The notes under the pieces are model-generated. The model did no database searches. It was not told the origin of the DNA and worked only from the letters and a program-made list of their open reading frames with translations. The translations under genes and the position numbers were made by a program. From positions 1 through 6,318 of the forward strand of contig PGXP01000104.1 of assembly GCA_002839205.1 (NCBI GenBank): a DNA stretch of 6,318 nucleotides, written 5' to 3'. This document shows positions 1 to 6,065 of the stretch, piece by piece (position 1 is the first letter of the stretch; each line of letters opens with the position of its first letter). Origin of the DNA: Spirochaetae bacterium HGW-Spirochaetae-9 (lineage in GTDB: Bacteria; Spirochaetota; Spirochaetia; Treponematales; Rectinemataceae).

Positions 1-879
1 CGCCGCCGCCAGCCCCGGTCGCCTTCGTGGCGGCGCATCGCCGAAACCTTTGGCCGAGACAGCTGTTTTCCTGTCGAAATGGGCGAAGGCAGCTACTGTT
101 AAAAGCGCCACCAAAGTCTGCACAAAGGCCAGCGCGAGAGCTTGAGGCCTGTCGTCAGCAAAGCGAATCGCCCGGTAGATGCCCACTTCCAGTGTCGTGC
201 CGGCCAGGCTTCCGAAGACGAGGACGATGGTGAAGCTGAAAAAACAGAAGAGAAAAACAAGGCTCGCAGCCTGCAGCATGGAAGGCAGGAGATAAGGCAA
301 GGTTCCAACGGCAAAGGAACGTATCCTCCCTGCGCCCATGGTCCGAGCGGCTTCCTCCCGGCTTCGGGGCATCCTTGCCCAGACCGATCCCACATTTTGG
401 ATAAAAATCGGGAAGTTGTAAAAGGCGTGTATAAAGACCAATCCCCAGAGCGAATAGAGCAGGCTACCTCCACCGGGCGCCAATCCTGCCTTAGCTAGGG
501 CGAGACTGAACCAGCCGCTTTTACCGTAGTAGAGAATAAATGAGAGAATGACGAGGATGGAAGGCAGGCAAAAGGGGACGGCAGCGAGGGCGAGGAAAAA
601 CCGCCTGCCCCTGAATTCGTATTTCGCTACAAAGTAGGCACCGGGAAATCCCGCGATAAAAGCGAGGAGGGTGCTTAAGGCGGCTTGCTTCAGGCTGAAG
701 CGCAAGGCTGATACCGTGGCCGGCGAGAAGATGGCGATGGTGACGGCGCGTACAACCCCCTGGCCGCCGCTGCCTCCCCCCTCAAAGGCTGAAAGGATAA
801 AGGCGGCCAGGGGCCAGAGGGTAAAGGCGACAGCGGCAAAGATGGTCGCCCTGAGTGCCCACCTCTTGCCTGTACTCAT
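1..879 (-). CDS. thiP: Thiamine ABC transporter permease ThiP, 3' end cut by window edge
   Basis: This is an inner-membrane permease that should move thiamine, or its phosphates, handed over by ThiB, using a ThiQ ATPase. I translated the minus strand from the ATG at 879-877 to base 1. It gives 293 codons with no stop, so the gene continues out of the window. The protein is strongly hydrophobic, with membrane segments near residues 10-32, 60-85, 94-118, 140-160, 195-228 and 245-268. An EAA-type permease loop runs from about E175 (EEAARTMGAG) to LPYLLP at 194-199; this is the ATPase contact. TTLEVGIY at 228-235 matches E. coli ThiP closely. E. coli ThiP is a duplicated permease of about 536 residues, so only the first half and the start of the arginine/proline linker (about 274-293) are visible. 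The ATG directly follows the thiB stop (TGAATG). A GAGG about 11 bases upstream, inside thiB, is a possible ribosome site, so translation is probably coupled. The family call is firm; the substrate rests on ThiB and the riboswitch. Confidence 0.9.
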   Translation of the reverse strand, partial: MSTGKRWALRATIFAAVAFTLWPLAAFILSAFEGGGSGGQGVVRAVTIAIFSPATVSALRFSLKQAALSTLLAFIAGFPGAYFVAKYEFRGRRFFLALAAVPFCLPSILVILSFILYYGKSGWFSLALAKAGLAPGGGSLLYSLWGLVFIHAFYNFPIFIQNVGSVWARMPRSREEAARTMGAGRIRSFAVGTLPYLLPSMLQAASLVFLFCFFSFTIVLVFGSLAGTTLEVGIYRAIRFADDRPQALALAFVQTLVALLTVAAFAHFDRKTAVSAKGFGDAPPRRRPGLAAA

Positions 880-1938
880 TCAGCGCGCCGCCTCGGCGAG
901 GATCGAAGCCGCTGTCTCGGGGTCGTTCTTTAGGTCGGCGACGCCAGCCTTCAGGGTTGCGATATTTGCAGGCACGACGGAGAAAGAGGGTGGGATGACG
1001 GCCGAGGTATTGGCTGGATACATCCACTGGGTTTCGGGGAGAAGAGCCTGGGCTTCGGCCGACAGAAGGAAATCGAGGAATTTCTCGGCATCCTTCCTGT
1101 TCCGCGATGCCGCCAATACCCCCGCCAGCTCGATCTGGGCCGAATGCCCCTCGGGGAAGACGAGAGCCTTGTAGCGCTCGCTCTCTTCATAGGCCTTATG
1201 GTAGGCGGGGCTTGTACTGTAGGAGAGGACAAGGGGAGCTTCTCCCTTGGTGAAGAGCCCGTATCCTGTATCCCAGCCTGGCGTCATTGCCAGCACCGAG
1301 GGGCCAAGGCGTTTCCAGTAATCCTTCCAGCCATCCTTGTACACAGCCTGGGTCCAGGCGAGGAAGCCAAGGCCGGGCGTCGATGTGCGCGGATCCATGA
1401 TGATGATTTTTTTTGCGTATTCGGGCCTTGTCAGGGCCTCCAGATTCTCTGGAGGATTGATGCCTGATTCGCTGTCCCATATGAAGGTGAAGTTGCCGTA
1501 ATCGAAGGGAAGGAGCCTGTTCTTGTCGTCGATGAGCAGTTCAGGTCTGATGGAAGCCAGGTTTGCCGGCTTCGCGGCTGCGAAAAGCCCGCTGTCGAGT
1601 GCTCTGGCAGCGAGGTTGTCGTCGAGGCCTATGACGAGGTCGGCCCCAGCCTTCTTTCCTGCCGCTAGGATCGACGCGAGGAGAGCGCCACCGTCGCCCT
1701 TGGAGACGAATTCGATCTTTGTGCCAGTTGTCTCTTCATAGAGCTTGGCGAGAGGGGTCGCAGGACCCCATTCCGACACAAAGGAGTCGTAGGTCCAGAC
1801 CACCAGGTTTCCGGTCTCTTTGGGTTGGCAGGATAAAAGCAGGATGGAAAGCATGGCGATCGATATGATCGCCGCAATGGATGGAAGGCTGCAGGACGTG
1901 CGTGAAGTCCTCGCCCTTGGGAAAAGAGTTCTCGTCAT
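880..1938 (-). CDS. thiB: Thiamine-binding lipoprotein of ABC transporter, ThiB/TbpA
   Basis: This is the substrate-binding component that captures thiamine (and, in the family, its phosphates) outside the inner membrane and delivers it to ThiP. It has 352 codons. Residues 1-36 form a signal with a hydrophobic stretch at about 20-35 and a lipobox LLSC with the modified cysteine at C37. It is therefore predicted to be a lipoprotein, unlike the soluble periplasmic E. coli ThiB. Mature-protein motifs match E. coli ThiB along the whole length: TYDSF (49-53), WGP (57-59), GLDDNL (104-109), PFDYG (144-148), DPRTSTPGLG (182-191), GWDTGYGLF (221-229), LSYSTSPAYH (238-247), EGH (263-265) and WMYP (305-308). 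I chose the ATG at 1938 because GGAGGGAG lies just upstream. A longer in-frame start at 1974 would translate the riboswitch core (MNLIRI...) and is rejected. Expression should fall when TPP is abundant, through the adjacent riboswitch. Confidence 0.96.
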   Translation of the reverse strand: MTRTLFPRARTSRTSCSLPSIAAIISIAMLSILLLSCQPKETGNLVVWTYDSFVSEWGPATPLAKLYEETTGTKIEFVSKGDGGALLASILAAGKKAGADLVIGLDDNLAARALDSGLFAAAKPANLASIRPELLIDDKNRLLPFDYGNFTFIWDSESGINPPENLEALTRPEYAKKIIIMDPRTSTPGLGFLAWTQAVYKDGWKDYWKRLGPSVLAMTPGWDTGYGLFTKGEAPLVLSYSTSPAYHKAYEESERYKALVFPEGHSAQIELAGVLAASRNRKDAEKFLDFLLSAEAQALLPETQWMYPANTSAVIPPSFSVVPANIATLKAGVADLKNDPETAASILAEAAR

Positions 1939-1939
1939 T

Positions 1940-2031
1940 ACTCCCTCCGCCGGTATTATCCGGATCAGGTTCATCGGGTCTTTTCTCAGACACGAGATCC
2001 TTCAACGAAGGATCTCGCGCCACCCCGGTGT
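1940..2031 (-). ncRNA. TPP riboswitch (THI element) controlling thiBP
   Basis: This is a cis-acting aptamer that binds thiamine pyrophosphate. Read on the minus strand it has the conserved parts in order. The 5' side is ACACCGGGGTG. A P3 hairpin follows with an 11-bp perfect stem (1993-2003 with 2007-2017), a 3-base loop and two further pairs. Then come CTGAGA, ACCC, GAACCTGATC, the P5 hairpin CCGG-ATAATA-CCGG, and GCGGAGGGAGT. P1 can form between ACACC and GGAGT with one A-A mismatch. The last aptamer base is one nucleotide from the thiB ATG. The GGAGGGAG segment is both aptamer core and the Shine-Dalgarno sequence of thiB. No separate expression platform and no T-run is present, so I infer translational control by direct occlusion. 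The element starts 32 bases after the clpX stop. Confidence 0.95.
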
Positions 2032-2063
2032 TGCACATTCAGGCGCTGCTCGGCGACGCTCTC

Positions 2064-3323
2064 TCAAGCCGTCCTTTTTTCGTATTCCACGATGCAGGGA
2101 ATCTTGCCTTCGACGACATCCCTGTTGACGGTGACGCGCTTTATGCCTTCCTCGCTCGGGAGGTCGAACATTATATCCATCATCATGGCTTCCACGATCG
2201 ATCGCAGGCCACGGGCGCCCGTCTTCTGGGCTATGGCCTTGTCGGCGATGGCGTCGATCGCGTCAGGCTCGAAGACGAGGTCCACCTTGTCGAGCTTGAG
2301 CGAAGCCTGGTACTGACGCAGGACGGCATTCTTGGGTTCGGTGATTATCCGCTTGAGGTCTTCCTTGACGAGATCGTCCAGGGCGACGTGGATAGGAAGC
2401 CTGCCGATAAATTCCGGTATCATGCCGAAACGGATCAGGTCGTCCGGGTGAAGGTGTGTGAATATTTCCCTGAGGTTCTTTTCGCTGCGCAGCTTGATGT
2501 CGGCGCCAAAGCCCATGGCGTGGCTCGACACCCGCGACTCGATGATCTTGTCGAGGCCTACGAAGGCTCCGCCGCAGATGAAGAGTATGTTGGTTGTGTC
2601 GATCTTAAGGTATTCCTGGTTGGGATGCTTGCGCCCGCCCTGGGGAGGCACGTTGGCTATCGTCCCTTCGATGATCTTGAGAAGAGCCTGCTGCACTCCT
2701 TCGCCCGATACGTCGCGGGTTATCGAGGCGTTCTCGCTTTTGCGCGCGATTTTGTCGATCTCATCGATATAGACGATGCCGCGCTCGGCCAGTTCGATGT
2801 TGCCCCCTGCCGACTGGATGAGCTTGAGGAGGATATTCTCCACATCTTCACCCACATAGCCAGCCTCGGTGAGGGTGGTGGCGTCGGCGATGGCGAAGGG
2901 TACCTTCAGCTTCTTGGCAAGCGTCTTGGCGAGGAGGGTTTTACCGGTTCCGGTCGGTCCGATCATGAGAACATTGGCTTTTTCAATATCGATGTCGGAA
3001 TCGGCTTTCTGCCGATGCTGGATGCGCTTGTAGTGGTTGTAGACAGCCACGGAGAGCACGCGTTTCGCGTAGTCCTGGCCTATCACGTAGGAATCGAGGA
3101 ATTCCTTGACGACCTTGGGTTTGGGCACGTCTTCGAGGAAGGTGGCCGATATTTTCTGCTCTTCCTCGATCAGTATCTGTCCGCATACCTGGACGCACTC
3201 GTCGCAGATATTGACGCCGGGACCGGCTATCATCTTCTTGGCGAAGGCGTTGCTCTTTCCGCAGAAGGAGCAGAAGGTCTCAGGCTCCCCTGGCGGCAGT
3301 TCAGGCTTTTTGGATCGGGGCAT
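2064..3323 (-). CDS. clpX: ATP-dependent Clp protease ATP-binding subunit ClpX
   Basis: This is an AAA+ unfoldase that, as a hexamer in the cytoplasm, recognises tagged proteins and threads them into the ClpP chamber. It has 419 codons, close to E. coli ClpX (424). The N-terminal zinc domain has C18-x2-C21 and C40-x2-C43. Walker A is GPTGTGKT (122-129). The pore loop is GYVG (155-158). Walker B is IVYIDE, with D187 and E188. The RKH loop is at 231-233, the arginine finger near R308 (EFIGRLP) and sensor 2 at about R371 (GARGLR). The ClpP-docking loop reads MGF (270-272) where IGF or LGF is usual, a conservative change. The ATG at 3323 gives the normal N-terminus; a longer in-frame reading back to 3455 lies in the shadow of clpP and looks like nothing. 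clpX overlaps the end of clpP by 23 bases in another frame. Its ribosome site is modest, with GGAG about 10 bases upstream. No terminator follows. Confidence 0.98.
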   Translation of the reverse strand: MPRSKKPELPPGEPETFCSFCGKSNAFAKKMIAGPGVNICDECVQVCGQILIEEEQKISATFLEDVPKPKVVKEFLDSYVIGQDYAKRVLSVAVYNHYKRIQHRQKADSDIDIEKANVLMIGPTGTGKTLLAKTLAKKLKVPFAIADATTLTEAGYVGEDVENILLKLIQSAGGNIELAERGIVYIDEIDKIARKSENASITRDVSGEGVQQALLKIIEGTIANVPPQGGRKHPNQEYLKIDTTNILFICGGAFVGLDKIIESRVSSHAMGFGADIKLRSEKNLREIFTHLHPDDLIRFGMIPEFIGRLPIHVALDDLVKEDLKRIITEPKNAVLRQYQASLKLDKVDLVFEPDAIDAIADKAIAQKTGARGLRSIVEAMMMDIMFDLPSEEGIKRVTVNRDVVEGKIPCIVEYEKRTA

Positions 3324-3921
3324 TCTTTCTCGACTCCATGATTTTATCAGCCAATCCGTATTCGATGGCTTCAGCCGCGCCCATATAGAAATCGCGCTCC
3401 ATGTCGGAGGATAGCTTTTCGACGGATTTGCCTGTGTGGCGGGCGAAGTATTCAATGGTGAGCTTCTTGAGGCGCAAGATTTCCTTCGCCTGGAGGCTGA
3501 TGTCGCTGGATTGGCCCGATGCGTTTCCCCAGGGCTGGTGGATAAGCACCCTCGAGGAGGGGAGAGCGAAGCGCTTTCCCGCGGTTCCGCAGGCGAGAAG
3601 GAGGGCGGCCATCGAGGAAGCCTGGCCCAAGCAGATCGTCTGGACCTCAGGCTTGATGTACTGGATCGTATCGTAGATGGAAAGCCCTGCCGTCACCGAT
3701 CCGCCGGGACAGTTGATATAGATGGAGATATCGCGCCCGGGGTCCTGCGACTCGAGGAAGAGAAGCTGGGCCACGATGAGATCGGCAGTGAGGTCGTTGA
3801 TTTCGCCATCTATGAAAATCACCCTGTCCTTGAGAAGGCGGGAGTAGATATCGTAGGATCGTTCGCCGATGCCCGTCTGTTCGATGACGATGGGCACGAG
3901 GTTGTTCATCTGTTCATTCAT
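3301..3921 (-). CDS. clpP: ATP-dependent Clp protease proteolytic subunit ClpP
   Basis: This serine peptidase assembles as a double heptameric barrel and degrades proteins fed in by ClpX. It has 206 codons, the usual family length. The catalytic triad is visible: S103 in GQASSMAA, H128 in VLIHQPWG and D177 in MERDFYMG. The oxyanion-region motif INCPGGSV is at 69-76. No sizeable propeptide is apparent. I chose the ATG at 3921 because AAAGGA lies about 8 bases upstream. A TTG at 3927 would leave only two bases after that site, and an internal ATG at 3909 lacks a comparable site. The gene follows tig by 54 bases and overlaps clpX at its 3' end, so tig-clpP-clpX is probably one transcription unit. 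A sigma32-like promoter match in the tig-clpP gap may give separate stress control. One complete clpP is seen here; other copies elsewhere in the genome cannot be judged. Confidence 0.98.
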   Translation of the reverse strand: MNEQMNNLVPIVIEQTGIGERSYDIYSRLLKDRVIFIDGEINDLTADLIVAQLLFLESQDPGRDISIYINCPGGSVTAGLSIYDTIQYIKPEVQTICLGQASSMAALLLACGTAGKRFALPSSRVLIHQPWGNASGQSSDISLQAKEILRLKKLTIEYFARHTGKSVEKLSSDMERDFYMGAAEAIEYGLADKIMESRKNAPIQKA

Positions 3922-3938
3922 ACGCAAGTTCCTTTGGG

Positions 3939-3965
3939 AAATGGTGCAGCCACGCCGTATTCAAG
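3939..3965 (-). promoter_or_regulatory. Possible sigma32-like heat-shock promoter before clpP
   Basis: On the minus strand, CTTGAA (3960-3965) is followed after 13 bases by CACCATTT (3939-3946). The E. coli sigma32 consensus is CTTGAA, 13-15 bases, CCCCATNT, so this is 6/6 and effectively 7/8. Against it, the predicted start would fall about ten bases before the clpP ATG and clip the AAAGGA ribosome site. Treponemes, as far as I know, also lack RpoH. It may be chance, or it may serve a related sigma factor. Confidence 0.35.
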
Positions 3966-3975
3966 CCATTAAAAA

Positions 3976-5331
3976 CTACTCATTTCTGCCCATGAAGTCC
4001 ACATACGGCAGGCTTTCGCCTTCCGCCACGACGGCGCTTGAAAGCAGGGAATCAAAGAATTTCCTCTCTCGGATGTGATCCTTAAGGTAGTCGATGGACT
4101 GGCGCTTTTCGTACTCGGCCTTCACTTCCTCTGCCGACATGGACGTGCCCTCAGCCTGCCTGGCGTATTCGGCGGCAAGATCCTCGTCGGTAGCGAGATA
4201 GGCTCCCGCCTCGAGGAGCTTGTCGAGAACGAGCCTGCCGGAGATCGCTTTCACGACGAGAGGCTTCCAGTCCTCATAGAGCTGGGCGCGGCTCTTGCCG
4301 GAATACTCGGCGATGCGCTCCATCTTCTCGTCGGTGTCGATGCCCATCTCGCGCTTGAGGGAATCCCAGCGCATCGAGAGTTCGGCGGCAGTCATGGATT
4401 CGGGCACATCGATGGTCGTGCGCTTCAGCAGTTCGTCGATGAGGGCCTTTTCCTTGAGTTCGCGAAGGCGGGCGTCCAGGGCGGTCTGGAGCTGGGTCCT
4501 GACCGCTGCCTTGAGGTCTTCGAGCGTCTTGTATTTCTCCGAGATGTCCTGGGCGAGTTCGTCATCGAGGGCAGGGAGATTCTTCTGCTTTACCTTGGTC
4601 ACCTTGACCGCGAGCGTCACCGTTCTGCCGGCGAGATCCTTGTATTCGTAATCTTCGGCGAAGCTCTTTGTGAAGGTCTTTTCATCGCCCTCCGCGAGCC
4701 CGACGATCTCGTCATCGAACTTGTAGAGGTTGAGGCCTTTTCCGATCTCGAAGGTGAAGTCTTCGCGGGAGCTGCCCACGACAGGATTGCCATCAGCATC
4801 GAGCTCCGACCATCCGAGGGTGACGATGTCGCCCGCGACGGCCGCTTCCTTTTTTTCAACGACAATGGCATTCCTGTCGCGCACCAATTCGAGTTCGCGC
4901 TGCATGTCCTCGTCGCCTACGCTGACCTTGGGTATGGAAATGGCGATCGCGTCCAGGGAGGGCGTTTCAAAGATCGGGAATATATCGTAGGTGACGCTGA
5001 AGGTAAAATCCTTGTCGATGGCGAACTCGGGCTCGCCATCCAGCGCCGGGGCTTCGTAGGCGAGGGGTTTTTCTTCGCTGTCGGCGAGGGCTGCCTCGAC
5101 GGACTTTTCGAGAACGCGGCTCATCGCGTCGAGCCTGAGGCTTTCGCCGAACTTGCGCTCCAGCACCGAGGCGGGGACGTGGCCCTTCCTGAATCCGTCG
5201 AGCTTCACGCTCTTCGTATACTCACGCATCATTTCATCGTACATAGCCTTGACATCGGCCGCAGGGACGGTCGCCGTCATCTTTACCTTGGAATGTTCCA
5301 GCTTTTCGATCTTTTTCTCGGAGATAACCAT
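3976..5331 (-). CDS. tig: Trigger factor, ribosome-bound chaperone and peptidyl-prolyl isomerase
   Basis: This cytoplasmic chaperone docks at the ribosome exit tunnel and shields nascent chains. It has 451 codons (E. coli has 432). Residues 1 to about 115 form the ribosome-binding domain, with the signature GFRKGHVP at 46-53. The F-R-K docking residues are kept, while the following GK of E. coli reads GH. An FKBP-type isomerase domain spans about 158-247, including GDIVTLGW and FEIGKGL. The rest is the charged helical C-terminal domain that forms the chaperone cradle. I chose the ATG at 5331 (MVISEKK) because AGAGGA precedes it by about five bases. A longer in-frame reading back to 5514 would pass through the tRNA-Gly and the terminator and is rejected. 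It lies upstream of clpP by 54 bases, in the common bacterial tig-clpP-clpX order. The tRNA terminator at 5428-5463 separates it from the tRNAs, so it needs its own promoter. Confidence 0.97.
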   Translation of the reverse strand: MVISEKKIEKLEHSKVKMTATVPAADVKAMYDEMMREYTKSVKLDGFRKGHVPASVLERKFGESLRLDAMSRVLEKSVEAALADSEEKPLAYEAPALDGEPEFAIDKDFTFSVTYDIFPIFETPSLDAIAISIPKVSVGDEDMQRELELVRDRNAIVVEKKEAAVAGDIVTLGWSELDADGNPVVGSSREDFTFEIGKGLNLYKFDDEIVGLAEGDEKTFTKSFAEDYEYKDLAGRTVTLAVKVTKVKQKNLPALDDELAQDISEKYKTLEDLKAAVRTQLQTALDARLRELKEKALIDELLKRTTIDVPESMTAAELSMRWDSLKREMGIDTDEKMERIAEYSGKSRAQLYEDWKPLVVKAISGRLVLDKLLEAGAYLATDEDLAAEYARQAEGTSMSAEEVKAEYEKRQSIDYLKDHIRERKFFDSLLSSAVVAEGESLPYVDFMGRNE

Positions 5332-5407
5332 ATGTTCCTCTTGGAAGGAAAGTATTGCCTTGCGCAAACGGCAGGCATAAAAGCGCGGCGAGGATTCTGT
5401 TCCATTG

Positions 5408-5413
5408 AATATA
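5408..5413 (-). promoter_or_regulatory. Candidate -10 box for the tig-clpP-clpX operon
   Basis: TATATT (5/6 to TATAAT) reads on the minus strand between the tRNA terminator and tig. A promoter is required here because transcription should stop at the terminator. However, the -35 position at 17-18 bases falls in the T-run of that terminator and matches TTGACA poorly. The start would leave a leader of about 70 bases before tig. This is a weak call. Confidence 0.28.
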
Positions 5414-5427
5414 TCCCCGTTCGACGC

Positions 5428-5463
5428 AAAAAAAAAGGCGATTCGGTTAGGTTCCGAATCGCC
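5428..5463 (-). terminator. Intrinsic terminator of the tRNA cluster
   Basis: On the minus strand a perfect 10-bp stem (GGCGATTCGG with CCGAATCGCC, 5454-5463 and 5437-5446) closes a 7-base loop. Nine consecutive T follow (5428-5436). It begins six bases after the tRNA-Gly CCA end, so it terminates the tRNA transcript and insulates tig. Confidence 0.96.
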
Positions 5464-5469
5464 ACATGT

Positions 5470-5544
5470 TGGAGCGGGAAACGGGAGTCGGACCCGCGAC
5501 ATCGACCTTGGCAAGGTCGCGCTCTACCACTGAGCTATTCCCGC
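5470..5544 (-). tRNA. tRNA-Gly, anticodon GCC
   Basis: It folds as a full cloverleaf. The acceptor GCGGGAA pairs with TTCCCGC without mismatch. The discriminator is T73 and an encoded CCA follows (5470-5472), which none of the other four tRNAs here has. The anticodon stem GACCT/AGGTC holds TTGCCAA, giving GCC. The D-arm keeps the GG pair. The T-loop reads TCCGACT instead of the canonical TTCRANN, so position 55 is C and not T. The rest closely resembles E. coli tRNA-Gly(GCC). It is the last gene of the cluster, just before the terminator. Confidence 0.96.
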
Positions 5545-5589
5545 GCAATTACGCGCCTTCCCGACACAAGAAGCCCTGGGGGGCAAGCT

Positions 5590-5670
5590 TGCGAGAGAAG
5601 GGACTTGAACCCTCACGCCGTAAGGCACTAGATCCTAAGTCTAGCGTGTCTGCCATTCCACCACTCTCGC
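5590..5670 (-). tRNA. tRNA-Leu, anticodon TAG
   Basis: This is a class II tRNA with the long variable arm expected for leucine (stem TGCC/GGCG around TTAC). The acceptor GCGAGAG pairs with CTCTCGC and the discriminator is A73, the leucine identity base. The anticodon stem CTAGA/TCTAG holds CTTAGGA, giving TAG. The T-loop is TTCAAGT. No CCA is encoded (AGC follows), so CCA must be added by the nucleotidyltransferase. Confidence 0.97.
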
Positions 5671-5681
5671 GCACGAGGCGC

Positions 5682-5711
5682 ATGCTAGCGGAACGACTAC
5701 CGCGATGTCAA
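5682..5711 (-). promoter_or_regulatory. Internal promoter before tRNA-Leu and tRNA-Gly
   Basis: In the 93-base gap between tRNA-Lys and tRNA-Leu, a perfect -35 TTGACA (5706-5711) is followed after 18 bases by TAGCAT (5682-5687, 4/6 to TATAAT). The -10 ends 11 bases before the tRNA-Leu 5' end, which suits a short tRNA leader. The gap is much larger than the 16-base Lys-Arg spacer, which supports a separate promoter. Read-through from the tRNA-His promoter is also possible. Confidence 0.55.
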
Positions 5712-5763
5712 GGGCGAATGTCAGTCTTCCGCAGGGCGGATGATAGACATAAACCCAAGTTCA

Positions 5764-5836
5764 TGAGCCGCGCAGGTTTCGAACCTGCGACCCACAGATT
5801 AAGAGTCTGTTGCTCTGCCAGCTGAGCTAGCGGCCC
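5764..5836 (-). tRNA. tRNA-Lys, anticodon CTT
   Basis: The acceptor GGGCCGC pairs with GCGGCTC, with one G2-T71 wobble, and the discriminator is A73. The anticodon stem ACAGA/TCTGT holds CTCTTAA, giving CTT. The T-arm GCAGG-TTCGAAA-CCTGC is canonical and the D-arm reads AGCTCAGCTGGCAGAGC. No CCA is encoded (TGA follows). This isoacceptor reads AAG; a TTT-anticodon tRNA for AAA would be expected elsewhere. Confidence 0.97.
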
Positions 5837-5852
5837 AATACAAAAGAACTAA

Positions 5853-5926
5853 TGCGTCCGACAGGAATCGAACCTGCGACCTACGGATTCGAAGTCCGTC
5901 GCTCTATCCAGCTGAGCTACGGGCGC
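5853..5926 (-). tRNA. tRNA-Arg, anticodon TCG
   Basis: The anticodon stem ACGGA/TCCGT holds CTTCGAA, giving TCG, which reads CGA and other CGN codons. The T-arm GCAGG-TTCGATT-CCTGT and D-arm AGCTCAGCTGGATAGAGC are canonical. The acceptor GCGCCCG faces CGGACGC, so positions 4 and 69 are C and A, one mismatch within an otherwise perfect stem. The discriminator is A73. No CCA is encoded (TTA follows). It lies 16 bases upstream of tRNA-Lys. Confidence 0.95.
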
Positions 5927-5976
5927 TCAAGGTACAGACCCAACTCCTGCATAGCGGCAGTAGGATTCGGGCTCTG

Positions 5977-6050
5977 GGTGGGTGATGGGGTTTGAACCCA
6001 CGACAACCAGATCCACAGTCTGGCACTCTACCACCTGAGCTACACCCACC
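5977..6050 (-). tRNA. tRNA-His, anticodon GTG
   Basis: The extra 5' base of histidine tRNA is encoded: G-1 (base 6050) pairs with discriminator C73 (5977). The acceptor GTGGGTG pairs with CACCCAC in full. The anticodon stem CCAGA/TCTGG holds CTGTGGA, giving GTG. The T-loop is TTCAAAC. The three bases after C73 read CAG, so CCA is not encoded. This is the first gene of the cluster, about 9-12 bases after the predicted start of transcription. Confidence 0.97.
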
Positions 6051-6065
6051 GTGCAATCGGCAGGC

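Noticed and set aside
671..1174. A 167-codon plus-strand frame across the thiB/thiP junction
   Set aside because: It spans the ends of two well-supported minus-strand genes in antisense and has no recognisable features.
1991..2019. Long perfect hairpin CGAGATCCTTC/GAAGGATCTCG as a terminator of clpX
   Set aside because: It is the P3 arm of the TPP riboswitch, and no T-run follows it.
2037..2067. Possible sigma70 promoter for thiBP (TTGAGA at 2062-2067)
   Set aside because: The -35 is 5/6, but no acceptable -10 exists at 16-18 bases; the best nearby hexamer (CTGAAT at 19) matches only half of the consensus.
1881..3341. A 486-codon open frame on the plus strand
   Set aside because: It lies antisense to clpX, whose full set of AAA+ motifs is certain. 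The translation shows no recognisable domain and begins inside the riboswitch/thiB region. It is an open antisense frame caused by GC-biased codon use.
3436..3972. A 178-codon plus-strand frame opposite clpP
   Set aside because: It is a mirror of the clpP reading frame with no motif of its own; clpP has its complete catalytic triad.
4075..5631. A 518-codon open frame on the plus strand
   Set aside because: It is antisense to tig and continues through the terminator and tRNA-Gly into tRNA-Leu, which a real protein gene would not do. No domain is recognisable.
5734..5746. TCCGC-CCT-GCGGA hairpin after tRNA-Lys as a terminator
   Set aside because: The stem is five pairs and no T-run follows, so it cannot be called an intrinsic terminator.
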